Source: Gammaproteobacteria bacterium RBG_16_37_9
GTDB taxonomy: Bacteria > Pseudomonadota > Gammaproteobacteria > UBA9339
Assembly: GCA_001801345.1 (NCBI GenBank)
Contig: MGXJ01000032.1
Span: 1-15,930 of the forward strand
Length of the DNA stretch: 15,930 bases
Direction: 5' to 3'
Under the pieces are notes generated by a model that was given only the letters and a program-made list of their open reading frames with translations, made no database searches and was not told where the DNA came from. Positions 15,167-15,930 of the stretch are shown here, piece by piece (position 1 is the stretch's first letter; each line of letters opens with the position of its first letter). The position numbers were made by a program, and so were the translations under genes.

Positions 15167-15304
15167 ATTCGCGACATCCTGTCGCTCACCCTTCGGGCCA
15201 CTCGCTTTGCTCGTGTTCAAATTTGACACATCCGTGTCAAATTTGTCGAACCAGGTTCGAATCCTGGATATTAATTCTCCATATCCTATTTATCATACAC
15301 TCAT
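15167..15304. mobile_element. Hairpin-rich 138-bp insert between tRNA-derived direct repeats
   Basis: No coding capacity is evident. It contains GCGACA-TCC-TGTCGC (15171-15185), a small CCC-TTC-GGG loop, a perfect 12-bp palindrome CAAATTTGACAC/GTGTCAAATTTG with a 4-base loop (15218-15245), and a plus-strand T-arm look-alike CCAGG-TTCGAAT-CCTGG (15251-15267), itself overlapping TCGAACC-A-GGTTCGA (15246-15260). It is framed by the 35-bp tRNA-Gln duplications. It may be a minimal tRNA-targeting element, a scar of an excised one, or a decayed tRNA duplication; mobility is inference. Confidence 0.4.
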
Positions 15305-15320
15305 ATCACCATTCCTTCTT

Positions 15321-15396
15321 TGGCTGGGGCGCTAGGATTCGAACCTAGGAATGCTGGAATCAAAATCCAGTGCCTTACCGACTTGGCGACGCCCCA
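15321..15396 (-). tRNA. tRNA-Gln (anticodon TTG), CCA encoded
   Basis: Read on the minus strand it forms a complete cloverleaf of 76 bases: acceptor TGGGGCG/CGCCCCA, D-arm with AGTCGGTAAGGCA, anticodon arm CTGGA-TTTTGAT-TCCAG with anticodon TTG, T-arm CTAGG-TTCGAAT-CCTAG, discriminator G and an encoded CCA. It is very close to E. coli tRNA-Gln(UUG). Its own promoter lies immediately upstream and prs downstream. The 3' part is duplicated at 15132-15166. Confidence 0.95.
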
Positions 15397-15411
15397 AAAA
15401 AAGTAATTTCA

Positions 15412-15439
15412 ATAATAAATGAAAATCAAAGTGGGTCAA
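15412..15439 (-). promoter_or_regulatory. Sigma-70 promoter for tRNA-Gln (and perhaps prs-sodB)
   Basis: On the minus strand, TTGACC (15434-15439) and TATTAT (15412-15417) each match five of six consensus bases, with a 16-base spacer. Transcription would start about 6-9 bases before the mature tRNA 5' end. No terminator is evident between the tRNA and prs, so read-through into prs-sodB is plausible. Confidence 0.7.
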
Positions 15440-15453
15440 GTTTTAAAATAAAT

Positions 15454-15489
15454 TGTCATCCTCGGACAAGCGAAGCGCAGATCCGAGGA
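15454..15489. repeat. Family B repeat variant with longer loop
   Basis: TGTCATCCTCGGA begins at 15454 and pairs through TCCTCGGA (15459-15466) with TCCGAGGA (15482-15489). The 15-base loop contains the sub-palindrome GCGAAGCGC. It lies just upstream of the tRNA-Gln promoter and directly abuts the family C element. Confidence 0.7.
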
Positions 15490-15493
15490 CCCC

Positions 15494-15599
15494 AGCTCCG
15501 TTAGGAGCTAAATTTATGTTAGCCCAACCAAAGGTTCGCGTTGTTTGCAAACCGCAGGGTTGGGTATAGTTATAAAAATCGTTAAAGCTCCGCAGGAGC
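15494..15599. repeat. Family C triple-hairpin element
   Basis: Three hairpins are spaced by AT-rich DNA: AGCTCC-GTTA-GGAGCT (15494-15509), CCCAACC (15523-15529) pairing with GGTTGGG (15558-15564), and GCTCC-GCA-GGAGC (15587-15599). The outer hairpins share the GCTCC/GGAGC core. There is one copy in this window, between mnmG and tRNA-Gln. No coding potential. Confidence 0.6.
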
Positions 15600-15601
15600 G
15601 A

Positions 15602-15628
15602 AATAAAAGTTTACGCCCTAAGGTAAAC
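15602..15628 (-). terminator. Weak candidate terminator overlapping the mnmG stop
   Basis: On the minus strand GTTTAC (15623-15628) pairs with GTAAAC (15609-15614), followed by TTTTATTT. The stem is only 6 bp and AT-rich and includes the mnmG stop codon, so termination may be inefficient. Confidence 0.3.
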
Positions 15629-15930
15629 TAACAAAACCGAAATAGCAGCCGGCGTAACTCCAGAGATGCGCGAAGCCTGTCCTACAGTAATCGGTCGCTG
15701 CCTACTAAGCTTTTGCAAAACTTCATTTGATAATCCCTTCACTAAGTTATAATCAAAGTCCTGTGGAATCTTAGTTTCTTCATGCCGCTTCTGCCGCTCG
15801 ATTTCAAGCAATTGCCTATCAATATAACCAGAATACTTCATTTGAATTTCTATTTGCTCAAAAACATCTATAGAAACACCATCTGAAGTTATGCAACCAT
15901 GTTCTACCATCTGCATATAACTAACGTCTG
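15611..15930 (-). CDS. mnmG: tRNA U34 carboxymethylaminomethyl-modifying enzyme MnmG, C-terminal part
   Basis: With MnmE, MnmG installs cmnm5 at wobble U34 of tRNAs, including the tRNA-Gln(UUG) next door. Only the last ~106 residues are inside the window; the frame stays open to the right edge (an Asp-Val-Ser-Tyr precedes the first visible Met), so the gene starts outside. Seen are EIQMKYSGYIDRQLLEIERQ, IPQDFDYNLVKGLSNEVLQKL and GQASRISGVTPAAISVLLVYL, the standard C-terminal helical domain that contacts MnmE and tRNA. The protein ends Leu-Arg-Ala, several residues earlier than E. coli MnmG. The usual follower rsmG (gidB) is not here; repeats and tRNA-Gln follow instead. Confidence 0.95.
   Translation of the reverse strand, partial: DVSYMQMVEHGCITSDGVSIDVFEQIEIQMKYSGYIDRQLLEIERQKRHEETKIPQDFDYNLVKGLSNEVLQKLSRQRPITVGQASRISGVTPAAISVLLVYLRA

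Noticed and set aside
15140..15304. A second complete tRNA gene beside tRNA-Gln
   Set aside because: Only a 19-base 3' fragment on one strand and an isolated T-arm on the other are present; no anticodon or D-arm can be formed.
15003..15335. 110-codon plus-strand open frame across the prs-tRNA gap
   Set aside because: It passes through the prs start, family B hairpins, the tRNA fragment and the insert; composition reflects repeats, not a protein.

Overview
The window is a housekeeping stretch of an AT-rich bacterial chromosome, almost certainly gammaproteobacterial. The sigma-32 has a canonical RpoH box, trxA precedes rho, a tRNA-Gln gene lies just upstream of prs, and SecB, the iron superoxide dismutase and GlmS are all very close to E. 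coli-type proteins. Low G+C, many palindromic intergenic repeats and the loss of usual neighbours (no envC between gpmI and ctpA, no grxC next to secB, no ispE before tRNA-Gln/prs) fit a rearranged, perhaps host-associated lineage such as Legionellales. That placement is inference.

Layout. Bases 65-1721 (+): rpe (pentose phosphate pathway) and folD (one-carbon metabolism), separated by a REPIN-like repeat. Bases 1760-4764 (-): gpmI then ctpA, with a candidate ctpA promoter in the gap. Bases 4918-5842 (+): a membrane-anchored rhodanese-fold protein lacking the catalytic cysteine, then secB. Bases 5979-6857 (-): rpoH, preceded by a near-perfect CIRCE operator. Bases 6981-9592 (+): yggU, trxA and rho, with rho behind a good sigma-70 promoter. 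Bases 9698-13419 (+): glmS, a DUF945 protein and a SPOR-domain protein, tightly packed or overlapping. Bases 13491-15930 (-): sodB and prs in one operon, tRNA-Gln with its own promoter, and the 3' end of mnmG entering from the right edge.

Nearly every gap carries palindromic repeats. Family A is three 59-bp REPIN-like double hairpins (738, 7294, 9594) beginning with GTAG and showing compensated arm changes. Family B is hairpins of the GTCATCCTCGGG type, clustered after secB, trxA and the SPOR gene and around prs and tRNA-Gln. Family C is a triple hairpin with GCTCC/GGAGC ends next to mnmG. Several genes (yggU, rpoH, possibly ctpA) end inside such a repeat. The 3' end of tRNA-Gln plus flank is duplicated 173 bp away around a small hairpin-rich insert, resembling an integration scar.

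I see no CRISPR array, transposase, prophage gene or defence system. The most interesting items are the CIRCE box on rpoH, the tRNA-Gln duplication with its insert, the REPIN set, which predicts a RAYT-type transposase elsewhere, and the Cys-less rhodanese.
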